Shown in pieces: positions 48,998 to 59,308 of a stretch of DNA of 64,000 bases (positions are counted from its first letter, which is position 1; each line of letters starts with the position of its first letter). Origin of the DNA: Actinomycetota bacterium. Its GTDB lineage: Bacteria > Actinomycetota > Thermoleophilia > Solirubrobacterales > Solirubrobacteraceae. Below the pieces are notes generated by a model. The model had not been told where the DNA came from. It made no database searches and saw only the letters and a list, made by a program, of their open reading frames with translations. The position numbers and the translations under genes were made by a program. Location of the stretch: the NCBI GenBank assembly GCA_005885515.1, contig VAWK01000052.1:7268-71267 (forward strand), read 5' to 3'.

Positions 48998-49774
48998 CTC
49001 GGGCGCCCGCTCGGCCTCGAGCGGTTCGGCGGCAAAGCGGTAGCCGATGCCGAAGTGGGTGTGGATGTAGCGCCAGCGCGGCGAGGCCTTCTCCAGCTTC
49101 TGGCGCAGCTTGCGCACGAACACATCGACCGAGCGGTCGCCGCGCACCATCGTGTAGCCCCACAGGCGCGAGTAGATCTCCTCGCGCTCGAGCACGCGGC
49201 CCTCGGCGCCGGCGAGAAGCTCGATCAGCTCGAACTCGCGACGGGTGAGATCGAGGCTCGCGCCCTGCACGAAGGCCTGGAAGCGATCGGAGCGGATCTC
49301 CACCTCGCCGGTGCGCAGGGGCTTGGACTCGGTCCGCGTGAGCGCGCGCCGGCGCCTGCGCACGACGCTCTGCACGCGGGCGATGACCTCCTCGGGGTGG
49401 CACGGCTTGGTGATCCAGTCGTCGGCGCCGAGCCGCAAGCCGCGCACGCGCTGCGCGACCGTCGAGGGACCCGTACAGACCACGATCCCGAGCTCGGGCA
49501 GGGCTCCGCACAGGCGCTCGAGCCACTCCCAGGCCTGCGGGCCCAGCACGGCCAAGTCGACGACCAGGGCGCTCAGGCGCATCGAGATGACGGCGTCCGC
49601 GGGGACCGGGCCGGCCAGCACACGATGCTCCCAGCCGACCCGCTCCAGTCGCTTGTTGAGTACCTGGATGAAGCCGCTGTCACGATCCAGCACCGCTACC
49701 CGCAGTGCCGTGGAGGCACCCCCCTGGACCGACGGCGCCGCCTCGCCCGTGGCGGTGATGCTGTCCGTCATCAC
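48884..49774 (-). CDS. OmpR/PhoB-family response regulator with atypical receiver
   Basis: Receiver-like RVAVLDRDSGF...LVVDLAVLG...CTG...WITKP; winged helix DRSVDVFVRKLRQKLE...YIHTHFGIGYRF. Confidence 0.92.
   Translation of the reverse strand: MMTDSITATGEAAPSVQGGASTALRVAVLDRDSGFIQVLNKRLERVGWEHRVLAGPVPADAVISMRLSALVVDLAVLGPQAWEWLERLCGALPELGIVVCTGPSTVAQRVRGLRLGADDWITKPCHPEEVIARVQSVVRRRRRALTRTESKPLRTGEVEIRSDRFQAFVQGASLDLTRREFELIELLAGAEGRVLEREEIYSRLWGYTMVRGDRSVDVFVRKLRQKLEKASPRWRYIHTHFGIGYRFAAEPLEAERAPESVPVGWDTGDQGKVARAQQERELAAEAQERELAAEAL
48890..48943. repeat. Perfect 27-bp tandem duplication in dual-coding overlap
   Basis: GGCCTCGGCGGCGAGCTCGCGCTCCTG at 48890-48916 and 48917-48943. Confidence 0.95.
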
Positions 49775-49818
49775 CTGAAAGTCTACGGCAAGGACGGGAT
49801 CGAGTCTCGTCCTGAAAC

Positions 49819-49836
49819 GAACATCACATGATGTTC
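49819..49836 (-). promoter_or_regulatory. PHO-box-like 11-bp direct repeat GTGAACATCAT-GTGATGTTCGT (minus strand), also palindrome GAACATCA-CA-TGATGTTC
   Basis: Two units at exact 11-bp spacing upstream of the PhoB-like regulator. Confidence 0.55.
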
Positions 49837-49871
49837 ACATCTACAAGGCGCTGTTTGCGACGGCCCCGCTG

Positions 49872-50663
49872 TCACTCCGAGCCGGGGCTGCGCGCCAAGC
49901 CCGTGTCGGAGGGGTGGGAGGAATCGGAGAACTCGCGGAACAGGCCGGTGACCACGAACGCCACCTGCTCGCCGATGTCCACCGCGTTGTCGCCGATCCG
50001 CTCCAGCGCGCGAGCGACGAGGATCATGTGCATCGCCCACTCGCGCGTGTCGGGGTCATCACCGATCTCGATCGCCATGCGGAAGATCTCCCGGTTGAGC
50101 CGGTTGATCTCGCGGTCTTGGCGGACGAGATCCTCGGCGAGGTCGACCGCGCGACCGGCGAAGGCGGCCTTGGCCTGAGTCACCTCGGAGCGCGCGCAGG
50201 CGCCCATCCGCGCCAGTGCCTCCAGCACCTCGCGGCGGACCGGCGGCTCGTGGCCCGAGAGCGGGATCATCTTGGCGATGTTCACGCACTGGTCTCCCAT
50301 CCGCTCGATGTGCTTGATCATGTGAAGCAGCGCCGCCACGAGCCGTAGATCGCCTGCCACCGGCGCCTGCAGTGCGAGCAGCGAGAGGATGCCCTGGTGC
50401 ACCTCTAGATAGCGACCGTCGACGCGGTCGTCGTCTGCGATCACCATCTGCGCCAGCTCCACGTCCTGGTGGCTGAGCGCCTCCAGCACACGGTCGAGCT
50501 GCTCGAGGATCAAATCGAGGCCTCCGAGCGCGTGGGCTTCGAGCCGCTGCAGCTGTTGCTGAAAGTGCGCGCGACCCTGACTCAGCCCGCCCGGCGCCGA
50601 TCGGCCCGCGGGCGGCGCCGGCGAGCCGCCGCTGTCGGCGTGTTCCCTCCACGCGGAGCTCAT
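49872..50663 (-). CDS. phoU: Phosphate transport system accessory protein PhoU
   Basis: FQQQLQRLEAHALGGLDLILEQLDRVLEAL...HMIKHIERMGDQCVNIAKM...RALERIGDNAVDIGEQVAFVVTG. Confidence 0.95.
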   Translation of the reverse strand: MSSAWREHADSGGSPAPPAGRSAPGGLSQGRAHFQQQLQRLEAHALGGLDLILEQLDRVLEALSHQDVELAQMVIADDDRVDGRYLEVHQGILSLLALQAPVAGDLRLVAALLHMIKHIERMGDQCVNIAKMIPLSGHEPPVRREVLEALARMGACARSEVTQAKAAFAGRAVDLAEDLVRQDREINRLNREIFRMAIEIGDDPDTREWAMHMILVARALERIGDNAVDIGEQVAFVVTGLFREFSDSSHPSDTGLARSPGSE

Positions 50664-50720
50664 GTCGGAGGGCGCACCGGCGCCGCTGGGGCCGAGGCTC
50701 GCCCCCTCGGGCGCGGAGCG

Positions 50721-51653
50721 CTAGCCGAACTTCCCCGTGACATATTCCTCGGTCCGCGGATCGCCGGGGGTCGTGAAGATCTCCTGCGTGGCGCCCACCT
50801 CGATCAGGCGGCCATCGAGCATGAACGCGGTGCGGTCAGCCACGCGCGCGGCCTGCTGCATGTTGTGGGTGACGATCACGATCGTCACCCGGCGCTTGAG
50901 CTGATCGATCAGCTCCTCGATCTTCAGGGTGGCGATGGGATCGAGCGCCGAGCACGGCTCGTCCATCAGGATCACCTCCGGATTCACGGCGAGCGAGCGG
51001 GCGATGCACAGCCGCTGCTGCTGGCCCCCCGATAGCCCGGCGCCAGGCTCGCCCAGGCGGTCGGCCACCTCGTCCCACAGCCCCGCGCTGCGCAGTGCCG
51101 CCTCCACCTTGGCGCGCAGCTCCGCCTTGGAGCCCTGGCTGCGCCCGCGCATGGTCAGCCGCAGGCCGGCGGCGACGTTGTCGAAGACCGACATCGTCGG
51201 AAACGGATTCGGCTTCTGGAAGACCATCCCGATCGCGCGACGCACCGCCACGACGTCGACCGCGCCGTCGTATATGTCGAGCTCGTCCAGCAGCACCTTG
51301 CCCTCGGCGCGCGCGCCGGGTATCTCCTCGTGCATGCGGTTGATGCACCGTACCATCGTCGACTTGCCGCAGCCCGAGGGGCCGATGATCGCGGTCACCT
51401 CGTTGGCGTTGAACTCGAGGTCTACTCCCCTGACGGCCTCGTTCGCTCCGTAGAAGGCACGCAGGCCCCGAAGCGTCACGCTCAGCCCGGGTTCGGTGCC
51501 AGCGGGCGTTCCGAGGCCGGATGCGTAGGGCTGGGTGGGGGGGCTCTGCGGTCTCGCGGGCATGGATTGTGGCGGACCGAGGGGACCTCGCTTGTTGAGT
51601 AGATCGTCGGGCTCCACGTCTGCGACCCTCGCAGCGGGCCTCTCGAAGCTCAT
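50721..51653 (-). CDS. pstB: Phosphate ABC transporter ATP-binding protein PstB
   Basis: [68 protein letters not shown]. Confidence 0.97.
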   Translation of the reverse strand: MSFERPAARVADVEPDDLLNKRGPLGPPQSMPARPQSPPTQPYASGLGTPAGTEPGLSVTLRGLRAFYGANEAVRGVDLEFNANEVTAIIGPSGCGKSTMVRCINRMHEEIPGARAEGKVLLDELDIYDGAVDVVAVRRAIGMVFQKPNPFPTMSVFDNVAAGLRLTMRGRSQGSKAELRAKVEAALRSAGLWDEVADRLGEPGAGLSGGQQQRLCIARSLAVNPEVILMDEPCSALDPIATLKIEELIDQLKRRVTIVIVTHNMQQAARVADRTAFMLDGRLIEVGATQEIFTTPGDPRTEEYVTGKFG

Positions 51654-52546
51654 GAGAGGCGGCTCCGGTGCGCGATTAGGCGCGCGATCACGTTCAGTGC
51701 CCCGATCATGAGCACGAGCGTAAGCGCGGCGCCCCAGGCACGGTTTACCACGGCGGTGGTCGGAGACGTGACGTCGTTGTAGATCTGAACGGGCAGCGAG
51801 TTCGTGAACTGGTCCAGGTTGAGGTTCGTCTTCAGTGTTGAAGCCGCGGTGAACAGTAGCGGCGCGGTCTCTCCAGCGGCGCGCGCGACCGCCAGCAGCA
51901 CGCCGGTGAGGAGCCCCGCCAGCGCCGTGGGCAGCACGATGCGCGCGATTACCCGCCAGCGGGGAGCGCCGAGCGCCAGCGCGGCCTCGCGCAGGCCATT
52001 GGGGACGAGCAGCAGGATCACCTCGGCCGAGCGGGTCACGACTGGCAGCATCAGCAGGCCGAGCGCGAACGAGCCCTTGTAGCCGGCGTAGCTGGTGCCG
52101 GTTCCGACTATCAGCACGATGTATATAAACAGCCCGAAGACGATCGACGGAACGCCCGTGAGGACGTCGATGAAGAAGCGCACTGTCGAGGCCAGGCGAC
52201 CGTCCTTGCCGTACTCGACTAGCCATACGGCCACGCCGATGCCGACCGGGATCGAGATCGCCGAGGCCAGCGCCACGATCTCGATCGTGCCCAGGATCGC
52301 GCTCTTGATCCCGCCGATGCTCGCGCTGCGAAAGAACGTGTTGCCCGTCGGGTCGCTGCTGAAGAAGCTCGGGCTCCACGAGCCGAGCCCCTTGCGCAGC
52401 AGGTAGTAGATGATCAGCGCGAGCGGTATCAGGGCGATCGCGGTCGCCGCGAGGATGCCGGCGCGCGCCAGCCGGTCCCTGCGCCGGCGGCTCGGAGCTA
52501 CGGCGAAGCGCGCCAACTGCTGTGCGGATGCGCCGCGCGCGCTCAT
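51650..52546 (-). CDS. pstA: Phosphate ABC transporter permease PstA
   Basis: [39 protein letters not shown]; 4-bp overlaps on both sides. Confidence 0.96.
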   Translation of the reverse strand: MSARGASAQQLARFAVAPSRRRRDRLARAGILAATAIALIPLALIIYYLLRKGLGSWSPSFFSSDPTGNTFFRSASIGGIKSAILGTIEIVALASAISIPVGIGVAVWLVEYGKDGRLASTVRFFIDVLTGVPSIVFGLFIYIVLIVGTGTSYAGYKGSFALGLLMLPVVTRSAEVILLLVPNGLREAALALGAPRWRVIARIVLPTALAGLLTGVLLAVARAAGETAPLLFTAASTLKTNLNLDQFTNSLPVQIYNDVTSPTTAVVNRAWGAALTLVLMIGALNVIARLIAHRSRLS

Positions 52547-53574
52547 GGCTGGGCGGCCTGCTCGGCGATCGGCTGTGCGGTGGCGAGGGCAGCCTCGCCG
52601 GCGGCGGGCCGAAAACCGCCGGGGCGCGAGGCCCTCACCACGAGCAGGCGCGCGACGCCGTTGACCAGCAGGGTGAGCACGAACAGCACGAGCCCGGCGG
52701 CGAACAGCGCCGAGCGATGCAGGCCCTGGGCCTCGCCGAACTCGTTCGCGATCACAGCGGCGAGGCTGTAGCCCTGGCCGAACAGGTGCTTGCCGAGCTG
52801 CGGCGCGTCGCCGATCAGGATCGTCACGGCGATCGTCTCACCGAGCGCGCGGCCGAGGCCGAGCATCGCGCCGCCGACGATGCCCGAGCGGCAATAGGGC
52901 ATCACGGCGGTGCGGATCATCTCCCAGCGTGTCGCGCCCAGCCCCAGCGCGGCTTCCTTCAGGTCGGCCGGCACGGTCGCCATCACCTCGCGGCTGATCG
53001 CGCTGACGATCGGCAGGATCATGATCGCCAGCACGAGTCCGGTGATGAAGTAGTTCGGGATCGTCACGGCTCCGCCGCCCACGAACGGGATGAACGACAG
53101 CCGGTCGGCCGCCCACTGCTCGGCCCCTTGCAGTTTGGGAGCGAGGAAGAAGATCCCCCACAGCCCGTAGACGACGGACGGCACGGCGGCGAGCAGCTCC
53201 ACGAGCACCGTCAGCGCCGTGCGCAGGCGCAGCGGGCACAGCTCGGTGGCGTACAGCGCCGTGGCCACCGCGATCGGAACGCCGAGCAGCAGGGCCAGCC
53301 CGGAGGTGATCAGGGTGCCCACGAGCAGCGGCAGGGCGCCGAAGTGCTGGGCGTTGACGTTCCAGTCGTTGTTGAACGTGAACCCGAACACCCCCTCCCT
53401 GGCGAAGGCGGGCCGGGCTTCGCCGACCAGGCGGATGAAGAAGTAGACAATCAGCGCCAGGATCAGCAGCGCCAGCGCGGTGAGCCCGTACTTCAGGGCC
53501 CGGTCGGGCAGGCGCGCCAGCGGCGGCCGCTCGAGCGCCGAGCGGCCGCCGAGGGGCAGGGATGCGCTCTCCAC
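52543..53574 (-). CDS. pstC: Phosphate ABC transporter permease PstC
   Basis: [46 protein letters not shown]. Confidence 0.96.
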   Translation of the reverse strand: MESASLPLGGRSALERPPLARLPDRALKYGLTALALLILALIVYFFIRLVGEARPAFAREGVFGFTFNNDWNVNAQHFGALPLLVGTLITSGLALLLGVPIAVATALYATELCPLRLRTALTVLVELLAAVPSVVYGLWGIFFLAPKLQGAEQWAADRLSFIPFVGGGAVTIPNYFITGLVLAIMILPIVSAISREVMATVPADLKEAALGLGATRWEMIRTAVMPYCRSGIVGGAMLGLGRALGETIAVTILIGDAPQLGKHLFGQGYSLAAVIANEFGEAQGLHRSALFAAGLVLFVLTLLVNGVARLLVVRASRPGGFRPAAGEAALATAQPIAEQAAQP

Positions 53575-53612
53575 GGCCCTCCTCTAGCTGGTCGGGGGCG
53601 CCATCGTGCCGG

Positions 53613-54698
53613 TTAGCGCAGTGGTTTGGCGTTGCACTGCAGCGAGCCGGCAGCCGCCTTCGATTTGGCGAGGATCGCGGGGGGCAGCGAGGCGTAGTCG
53701 GCCTGACCGAGGATCGACTGGCCTTCGCTCAAGCCGTATTGGATGAACTTGACCACCCCCTTGGCGGCTGATTCGCCGCCGGGGATGCCCGCCTTGCAGA
53801 GGTCCTTGTTGACGATGATGAACGTCTGCGAGGTGATCGGGTAGCTGTTGGTCCCGGACGGATTGCTGATCTTGATCCCCAGGTTGGGCGGCACTGTCAC
53901 GCTCGCCGCCGCCGCGCTGGTCGAGGCCAGCGAGGGCGCCACGAACTGCCCGGCCTTGTTCTTGACCGAGGCGTAGGTGAAGTTGTGCTGCAGCGCGTAC
54001 GCCTGCTCGACGTAGCCGACGGCACCGCCCGTCTGCTGGACCGCGCCGGCCACGCCGGCGTTGCCCTTGGCGCCGGTGCCCGTGGGCCATTGCACGTCCT
54101 TGCCTTCACCGACCTTGGCCTTGAATTCGGGGTCGACGGCGGCGAGGAAGCCGGTGAATCCGGCCGTGGTGCCCGATGAGTCCGAGCGATGGATCACGGT
54201 GATGGCCGTTCCGGGCAGCGACACGCCGGGGTTCAGCGCCTTGATCTCGGGATCGCTCCACGTCTTGACCTTGCCGAGGTAGATGTCGGCGATCGTCTTG
54301 CCATCGAGCTTCAACCCGGTCTTCACGCCGGGCAGGTTGTAGCTGACCGTGATCGCGCCGAGGAACATCGGGATCTGGACCGCCGTGCTGCCGTTCTTGG
54401 CGACCGCGCTTTCATCGGCGGGCTTGAGCGGTGGGTCGCTTGCACCGAAGTCGACGGTCCTCGACTCGAGCGCCGTGATCCCGGCGCCCGAGCCTACCGC
54501 CTGGTAGTTGACGGTCAGGCCCGACTGCGCCGAAGCCCACTGATCGTAGACGGGTGCGGCGAACGTCGAACCGGCGCCGGAGATCGTGCCTGCGGCGGCA
54601 CCCGAGCCCCCCGACGATTTTTTGCTGCTGCCACACGCGGCCAGGCCGACCGCGAGCACGGCTGCGCTGGCGAGCAGGCCGGTCTTTCTCAGGATCAC
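53613..54698 (-). CDS. pstS: Phosphate ABC transporter substrate-binding lipoprotein PstS
   Basis: Lipobox LAACGSSK; GAGSTFAAPVYDQW; IHRSDSSGTTAGFTGFL. Confidence 0.97.
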   Translation of the reverse strand: MILRKTGLLASAAVLAVGLAACGSSKKSSGGSGAAAGTISGAGSTFAAPVYDQWASAQSGLTVNYQAVGSGAGITALESRTVDFGASDPPLKPADESAVAKNGSTAVQIPMFLGAITVSYNLPGVKTGLKLDGKTIADIYLGKVKTWSDPEIKALNPGVSLPGTAITVIHRSDSSGTTAGFTGFLAAVDPEFKAKVGEGKDVQWPTGTGAKGNAGVAGAVQQTGGAVGYVEQAYALQHNFTYASVKNKAGQFVAPSLASTSAAAASVTVPPNLGIKISNPSGTNSYPITSQTFIIVNKDLCKAGIPGGESAAKGVVKFIQYGLSEGQSILGQADYASLPPAILAKSKAAAGSLQCNAKPLR

Positions 54699-54761
54699 TG
54701 CGTCTCCTCTCGGTGGATTTGCGTACAGATCGCTGACGCGTTGTGCCGTTGGACGGCGCCG

Positions 54762-55256
54762 TCAAAATGGAGCGCGCTCGCGCGAGCTTGCGCCGATCCG
54801 GCGCTGCGTGGGCAAGTCTGTTAAGCGTCCGGCGTCCGGATGTGAAGATCTCGTGAAGGCTCGATCCATCGCGGGCGTCGGCCCGCGCGCCCGCCGGGCT
54901 CTGCGCGGCACCGGCCGCGGGCGGGGTTGGAACCGGTAGCCGAAGCCGGGATGGGTGTGAATGAAGCGACGGTCTGGCATCGTCGCTTCCAGCTTTGCGC
55001 GCAGCTTGCTGACGTACACGTCGACCGAGCGATCGCCCGCGCGCAGATCGCCGCCCCACGCCGCGTTAGGCTCTTCCCGGCTCACTATCGCGCCGATCCG
55101 CTGCGCCATCGCGGCCAGCAGCTCGAATGCGCGCACCGACAGCGTCAGCGCCTGGCCCGTCGCCAGGGCCAGCCCCTCGCCCAGGCGAATCTCGAGCTCG
55201 CCCGCATACAGGACCTCGGCGCTCTCCCGAAGTGGCGACGCGGGTAGTGGCGACAC
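54762..55256 (-). CDS. Receiver-less OmpR-type winged-helix regulator
   Basis: LTLSVRAFELLAAMAQRIGAIVSREE...GDRSVDVYVSKLRAKLEATMPDRRFIHTHPGFGYRFQ; GTG 55256 is a guess. Confidence 0.8.
   Translation of the reverse strand: MSPLPASPLRESAEVLYAGELEIRLGEGLALATGQALTLSVRAFELLAAMAQRIGAIVSREEPNAAWGGDLRAGDRSVDVYVSKLRAKLEATMPDRRFIHTHPGFGYRFQPRPRPVPRRARRARGPTPAMDRAFTRSSHPDAGRLTDLPTQRRIGASSRERAPF
54842..54857. promoter_or_regulatory. PHO-box-like 11-bp direct repeat GTGAAGATCTC-GTGAAGG
   Basis: GTGAA at 54842 and 54853; about 144 bp upstream of pstS ATG. Confidence 0.6.
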
Positions 55257-55302
55257 GGGTCCTACCCTCGCACGCGCGTCATACGGAAGAGTTGCTAATT
55301 CG

Positions 55303-55329
55303 TAATCGGGCCGTGAAAAATTCGTAAAG
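55303..55329 (+). promoter_or_regulatory. PHO-box-like array GTAATCGGGCC-GTGAAAAATTC-GTAAAGG
   Basis: Units at 55303, 55314, 55325 (11-bp period) between receiver-less regulator and DUF47 gene. Confidence 0.55.
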
Positions 55330-55392
55330 GGCGGCGGCGGCGAGACGCGCTCAATATGCTCGCCGGGTGAGCTTCCTGCGCGCCCCCGCCCG

Positions 55393-56028
55393 ATGAGGTT
55401 CCTGCGCCGCCGTGCGGACGGCACCCTGATGGCGCTGGTGGAGGAGGCCGGGCGCAACGTGCAGCGGTCGGGTCTGCTGCTGCACGACCTGCTGGCCGAC
55501 TACCCCGAGCACGCGACCTTGGCCCAGGACCTCAAGGTCTGCGAGCAGGAAGGCGACCGCATCACCCATGACATCATCCACCGGCTCGCCGGCCGGCACG
55601 TCCGGGCTCCGTTCGGCGCGGGTGACGGCTATTCGCTGGCCACCGCGCTCGATGACATCGTCGACCACTCCGAGCACGCGGCCGCGCAGCTCGGCCTGTA
55701 CCGGGTGGAAGCGCCCATGGAGCAGGCGGTGGAGTTCGCCGACGTGCTCGTCGGCGCCGGCGAGCAGATCGCGCAGGCGCTGCGCTCGCTGCGCACGGGT
55801 ACCGACCTGGCGCCACACCTGGTGGAGATACACCGCCTGGAGAACGAGGGTGATCGCCTGCAGCGCGACGCCGTGGCCTCGCTGTTCGCCGGCGGCATCG
55901 ACCCCATGGTGGTTATCCGCTGGAAGGACATCTTTGAGTCGCTGGAGACGGCCGTCGACGCGTGCGAGAGGGTGGCCCACGTGCTCGAGGGCATCACCTT
56001 GAAGCAGAGGCGCTGGCCAAGCCGCTGA
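55393..56028 (+). CDS. DUF47 (PhoU-like) family protein
   Basis: VCEQEGDRITHDIIHRL...DDIVDHSEHAAAQL...RLENEGDRLQRDAVASLFAGGIDPMVVIRWKDIFESLETAVDACERVAHVLEGI. Confidence 0.93.
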   Translation: MRFLRRRADGTLMALVEEAGRNVQRSGLLLHDLLADYPEHATLAQDLKVCEQEGDRITHDIIHRLAGRHVRAPFGAGDGYSLATALDDIVDHSEHAAAQLGLYRVEAPMEQAVEFADVLVGAGEQIAQALRSLRTGTDLAPHLVEIHRLENEGDRLQRDAVASLFAGGIDPMVVIRWKDIFESLETAVDACERVAHVLEGITLKQRRWPSR

Positions 56029-56242
56029 GCCCGCCCGCCAACGCGCTCAGGCGCACGACCTCGACGCGCACAGCGCCGGCGAAGCGCCTGGGGCGGCCGG
56101 GGAGCCCACGCCTCGTGCAGTTCTTGAAATGTCTGCGGGGGCAGCCTAATGTTGACTGGTCTCGCCCCGTAGCCTGTCGCCAGGCGTGGCTAAAGAGGCT
56201 GGGAGGAGCCCGCGGGAAAAAGCCACCTCACATCCAGCAGGG

Positions 56243-57169
56243 ATGCCCGTCAGCGACCGTCAGAGCACCTACCACCTCTCCCACCTGCGCACCTTGGAGG
56301 CCGAGGCCGTGCACGTGATGCGCGAGGTCGCGGCCGAATTCGAGCGCCCGGTGCTGCTGTTCAGCGGCGGCAAGGACTCGATCGCGCTGCTGCGCCTGGC
56401 CGAGAAGGCGTTTCGGCCGGCGCGGTTCCCGTTCCCGGTGATGCACGTCGACACCGGGCACAACTTCCCCGAGGCGCTCGAGCTTCGCGACCGGCGCATG
56501 GCCGAGCTCGGCGAGCGCCTGATCGTGGCCTCGGTCGAGCACTCGATCAGGCGCGGGCGGGTCGCGGAGGAGACCGGTCCGCGGGCATCGCGCAACGCCC
56601 TGCAGACGGTCACGCTGCTGGACGCGATCGCCGAGCACGGCTTCGACGCGGCCTTCGGAGGCGCCCGTCGCGACGAGGAGCGCGCGCGCGCCAAGGAGCG
56701 CATCCTGTCCTTCCGCAACGCGTTCGGCCAATGGGAGCCGCAGCGTCAGCGTCCAGAGGTGTGGAGCCTTTACAATGGGCGCGTCCGCAAGGGAGAGCAC
56801 GCGCGCGTCTTCCCCATCTCCAACTGGACCGAGCTCGACGTGTGGCAGTACATCGCGGAGGAGCGCCTGGAGGTGCCGGCGATCTACTTCGCGCATGAGC
56901 GCGAGGTCTTCTTGCGGGACGGCATGCTGTACGCCGTGAGCCCGTTCGTCGAGCTGATGGACGGGGAGCGGCCGTTCACCGCCAGGGTCCGCTACCGCAC
57001 CGTCGGGGATATGAGCTGCACCGGCGCGATCGAGTCCTCCGCGACGACGCTGGCAGAGATCGTGGCCGAGATCGCGGGCACCGACGTGACCGAGCGCGGC
57101 CAGACCCGGGGCGACGACAGGGCCAGCGAGGCGGCGATGGAGGATCGCAAGCGGCAGGGGTACTTCTGA
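56243..57169 (+). CDS. cysD: Sulfate adenylyltransferase subunit 2 (CysD)
   Basis: LLFSGGKDSIALLRLAEKAF; FPVMHVDTGHNFPE; GRVRKGEHARVFPISNWTELDVWQYI. Confidence 0.96.
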   Translation: MPVSDRQSTYHLSHLRTLEAEAVHVMREVAAEFERPVLLFSGGKDSIALLRLAEKAFRPARFPFPVMHVDTGHNFPEALELRDRRMAELGERLIVASVEHSIRRGRVAEETGPRASRNALQTVTLLDAIAEHGFDAAFGGARRDEERARAKERILSFRNAFGQWEPQRQRPEVWSLYNGRVRKGEHARVFPISNWTELDVWQYIAEERLEVPAIYFAHEREVFLRDGMLYAVSPFVELMDGERPFTARVRYRTVGDMSCTGAIESSATTLAEIVAEIAGTDVTERGQTRGDDRASEAAMEDRKRQGYF

Positions 57170-59184
57170 TGGACACCTCCAGCCGCCCATCCGGCGTGAT
57201 CGTCACCGGCAACGGCAAGCCGCTGCCCGAGGACAAGGCGCGGATCGCCGAGGGCGAGGAGGTCTTCCGGCGGCTGACCGAGCGTCCGACGGAGCTGCTG
57301 CGCTGCGCCACCGCGGGTTCCGTCGATGATGGCAAGAGCACGCTGATCGGACGTCTGCTGTACGACTCCAAACAGCTGCTCGCCGACCAGCTCCAGCACG
57401 TGGAGCAGACCAGCCGGCGCATGGGTCTTCAGTTCCTCGACCTGTCGCTGCTGACCGACGGCCTGCGCGCCGAGCGCGAGCAGGGCATCACGATCGACGT
57501 CGCCTACCGCTACTTCGCGACCGCGCAGCGCCGTTTCATCATCGCCGACACACCGGGACACGAGCAGTACACGCGCAACATGGTCACCGGCGCCTCCACG
57601 GCCGACCTGGCGATCGTCCTCATCGACGTTCGCAAGGGGGTGGTCGCGCAGTCGAAGCGCCACGCATTCATCAGCTCGCTGCTGGCGATTCCCCACGTGG
57701 TCGTGTGCGTCAACAAGATGGACCTGGTCGACTTCAAGCAGCGCGTGTTCGAAGAGATCGTCGAGGACTTCGATCGCTTCGCGGCGCGCCTGGAGATCTC
57801 GGACGTCACGTTCATCCCCATCTCGGCGCTGCTCGGCGACAACGTGGTGCAGCGCTCGGAGGCGATGCCCTGGTATCAGGGGCCGCCGCTGCTCTACCAC
57901 CTCGAGCACGTGCACATCGCCTCCGATCGCAACCTGATCGACGTGCGCTTTCCCGTGCAGTGGGTCGTTCGCCCGCAGTCGGCGAGCGCGCCCGATTATC
58001 GTGCGTACGCCGGCCAGGTCGCCGGCGGGGTGATCCGCCCCGGCGATGAGGTCGTGGTGCTGCCGGGCGGCCAGCGCAGCAGGGTGGCGGCGATCGACAC
58101 CTTCGACGGACCCGTCGAGGAGGCGTTTCCGCCGATGTCGGTGGCGCTGCGGCTGGAGCACGATATCGACGTGTCGCGCGGCAGCATGATCGCGCGCAGC
58201 CACAACCAGCCGACCGTCGCGAACGGCTTCGAGAGCCTGCTGTGCTGGATGTCCGAGCGCCCGCTGGACGCGCGTCGGCGCTATCTGGTCAAGCACACCA
58301 CGCGCACCGTGATGGTCGGAGCGATCGACGTCCGCTATCGCATCAAGGTCGACACGCTGCACCGCGATGAGAGCGCTGCCACGCTGGAGCTGAACGACCT
58401 CGGACGCGCGCACATCGAACTGAGCTCGCCGTTGGCGTTCGACTCCTACCGACGCAACCGGCTCACCGGCAGCCTGATCGTGATCGACGAGGCGACCAAC
58501 GAGACCGTGGCCGCGGGCGTGATCCTCGACACCGAGGTCGACACCGGCGAAGCGAGCGCGGCGCGGCAGATGACCGACCGCAGCGCCAACGTGCGCTGGC
58601 AGGGAACGCAGGTGACGCGCGCGCGGCGCTGGGAGTCGCTTGGCCATACCGGCGCCACCGTGTGGTTCACTGGCCTGCCCGGCGCGGGCAAGACCACCGT
58701 CGCCGCGGCGGTGGAGGAGCGGCTGATCGAGGCCGGCCGGCCGGCGTTCCTGCTCGATGGCGACAACCTCCGTCACGGCCTCAATGGGGACCTCGACTTC
58801 GACGAACAGGCGCGCAGCGAGAACGTGCGCCGCACCGCTCACGTGGCGAGACTGCTGGCCGACTCCGGGATGATCGCGCTGGTGAGCCTGGTCAGCCCGT
58901 ACGCCGCCGACCGGGCGAGCGCCGCCGCGCTGCACGCGGCCGACGATCTCCCGTTTCTGGAGGTGTTCGTCGACGCGCCGTTGGAGGTTTGCGAACGACG
59001 TGATCCCAAGGGCCTGTTCGAGCGCGCACGGGCAGGCAAGCTCGCGGGCCTGACCGGCATCGGGGCACCATACGAGGCGCCCGCCAGCCCGGACCTTGCG
59101 CTGGACGCGCGCCGTGCAACGGTCGAGCAGGAGGTCGATCGCGTGATCGAGCTGCTGATCGACCGCGGCCTGCTTGCCGGCTAG
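57169..59184 (+). CDS. cysNC: Bifunctional CysN/CysC (ATP sulfurylase GTPase subunit + APS kinase)
   Basis: TAGSVDDGKSTLIGRLLYDSK; ADTPGHEQYTRNM; C-terminal WFTGLPGAGKTTVAAAVE...LDGDNLRHGLN. Confidence 0.97.
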   Translation: MDTSSRPSGVIVTGNGKPLPEDKARIAEGEEVFRRLTERPTELLRCATAGSVDDGKSTLIGRLLYDSKQLLADQLQHVEQTSRRMGLQFLDLSLLTDGLRAEREQGITIDVAYRYFATAQRRFIIADTPGHEQYTRNMVTGASTADLAIVLIDVRKGVVAQSKRHAFISSLLAIPHVVVCVNKMDLVDFKQRVFEEIVEDFDRFAARLEISDVTFIPISALLGDNVVQRSEAMPWYQGPPLLYHLEHVHIASDRNLIDVRFPVQWVVRPQSASAPDYRAYAGQVAGGVIRPGDEVVVLPGGQRSRVAAIDTFDGPVEEAFPPMSVALRLEHDIDVSRGSMIARSHNQPTVANGFESLLCWMSERPLDARRRYLVKHTTRTVMVGAIDVRYRIKVDTLHRDESAATLELNDLGRAHIELSSPLAFDSYRRNRLTGSLIVIDEATNETVAAGVILDTEVDTGEASAARQMTDRSANVRWQGTQVTRARRWESLGHTGATVWFTGLPGAGKTTVAAAVEERLIEAGRPAFLLDGDNLRHGLNGDLDFDEQARSENVRRTAHVARLLADSGMIALVSLVSPYAADRASAAALHAADDLPFLEVFVDAPLEVCERRDPKGLFERARAGKLAGLTGIGAPYEAPASPDLALDARRATVEQEVDRVIELLIDRGLLAG

Positions 59185-59292
59185 CTACACGCGGGCGGGC
59201 GCCGCACATACGGCGGGCTGTGCGTGGTCGTTCATGCCTAGAAGTAATTCCTCGCAAAGTGCGGTCTTTTGTAACCAGAAGGAGACCATCGT

Positions 59293-59308
59293 GTGAAGCG
59301 TGTGTGAA
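59293..59308 (+). promoter_or_regulatory. PHO-box-like 11-bp direct repeat GTGAAGCGTGT-GTGAA
   Basis: GTGAA at 59293 and 59304, upstream of uppP. Confidence 0.5.

Noticed and set aside
56029-56242. Leader of cysD as a possible riboswitch
   Set aside because: Some hairpin potential (GGCTGGGAGGAGCC) but no recognisable SAM or other riboswitch core by eye; would need Infernal/Rfam.
56992-58935. 647-aa minus-strand ORF
   Set aside because: Antisense shadow of cysNC.
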